Source: Sitta carolinensis (taxonomy: Eukaryota; Chordata; Aves; Passeriformes; Sittidae). Taken from it: DNA of 64,000 nucleotides. The notes beneath the pieces were generated by a model that did no database searches, had not been told where the DNA came from, and worked only from the letters and a program-made list of their open reading frames with translations. Position numbers and translations under genes: made by a program. The stretch lies in the NCBI GenBank assembly GCA_032173965.1, contig JAVUNC010000004.1, positions 61,233,501-61,297,500 of the forward strand. The letters are read 5' to 3'. This document shows, in pieces, positions 63,947 through 64,000 of the stretch (position 1 is the first letter of the stretch; every line of letters begins with the position of its first letter).

Positions 63947-64000
63947 GTAAGAGACAGTGCACACACACAACCCCCTACCCTTCTTCTAGGATGTGTCATG

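Noticed and set aside
1..64000. CRISPR arrays, tRNA/rRNA genes, phage, viral or bacterial mobile systems
   Set aside because: None seen; the few repeats are microsatellites, tandem duplications or CR1 pieces typical of a vertebrate genome.

Overview
The window is vertebrate nuclear DNA, most likely from a bird. The evidence is split genes with GT/AG introns, CpG-island promoters, very few recognisable interspersed repeats, and CR1-type LINE remnants as the only transposon family I can name. A turtle or crocodilian is a less likely alternative. There is no bacterial-type content (no operons, CRISPR array, phage or insertion sequence), and almost all short open frames in the AT-rich part are chance ORFs.

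Layout. Positions 1 to about 51,900 form an AT-rich non-coding expanse with no protein-coding exon I can support. It holds a CR1 3' fragment (5205-5703), a hexamer microsatellite (about 3659-3752), a fresh 146-bp tandem duplication (22221-22516), a 43-bp duplication (40009-40094), A-rich tracts, a strong G-run cluster (37606-37640), two small GC-rich patches (about 37830-38170 and 48855-48990), and two stretches that read like conserved non-coding elements (about 16262-16700 and 23480-23600). If the 52-kb exon is read correctly, most of this expanse is the large first intron of a minus-strand PHACTR2 gene.

At about 52.0-52.45 kb a CpG island contains a predicted PHACTR2 first coding exon on the minus strand (52267 down to 52123). 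It has a strong Kozak start and a consensus CAG|GTAAGG donor in the phase expected for the family junction. It also encodes RGRSQSD, a motif found at the N-terminus of the paralogue PHACTR3. About 3.2 kb away, a second CpG island (about 54.74-55.99 kb) drives FUCA2 on the plus strand. FUCA2 is a secreted GH29 alpha-L-fucosidase. Six coding exons (55499-63946, 415 codons in frame across five joined introns) are present, and the last exon or exons lie beyond the right edge.

The head-to-head PHACTR2/FUCA2 order matches the neighbourhood known from human 6q24 and its avian counterpart, which supports both calls. The two genes have unrelated functions: PHACTR2 is a PP1- and actin-binding regulator, and FUCA2 is an extracellular glycosidase. 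I found no clearly novel gene system. The most useful leads are the PHACTR2 first exon with its family motif and adjacent intronic G-quadruplex tract, the GC-rich FUCA2 exon 4 bounded by weak donors, and the POU-octamer/inverted-repeat element at 23.5 kb.
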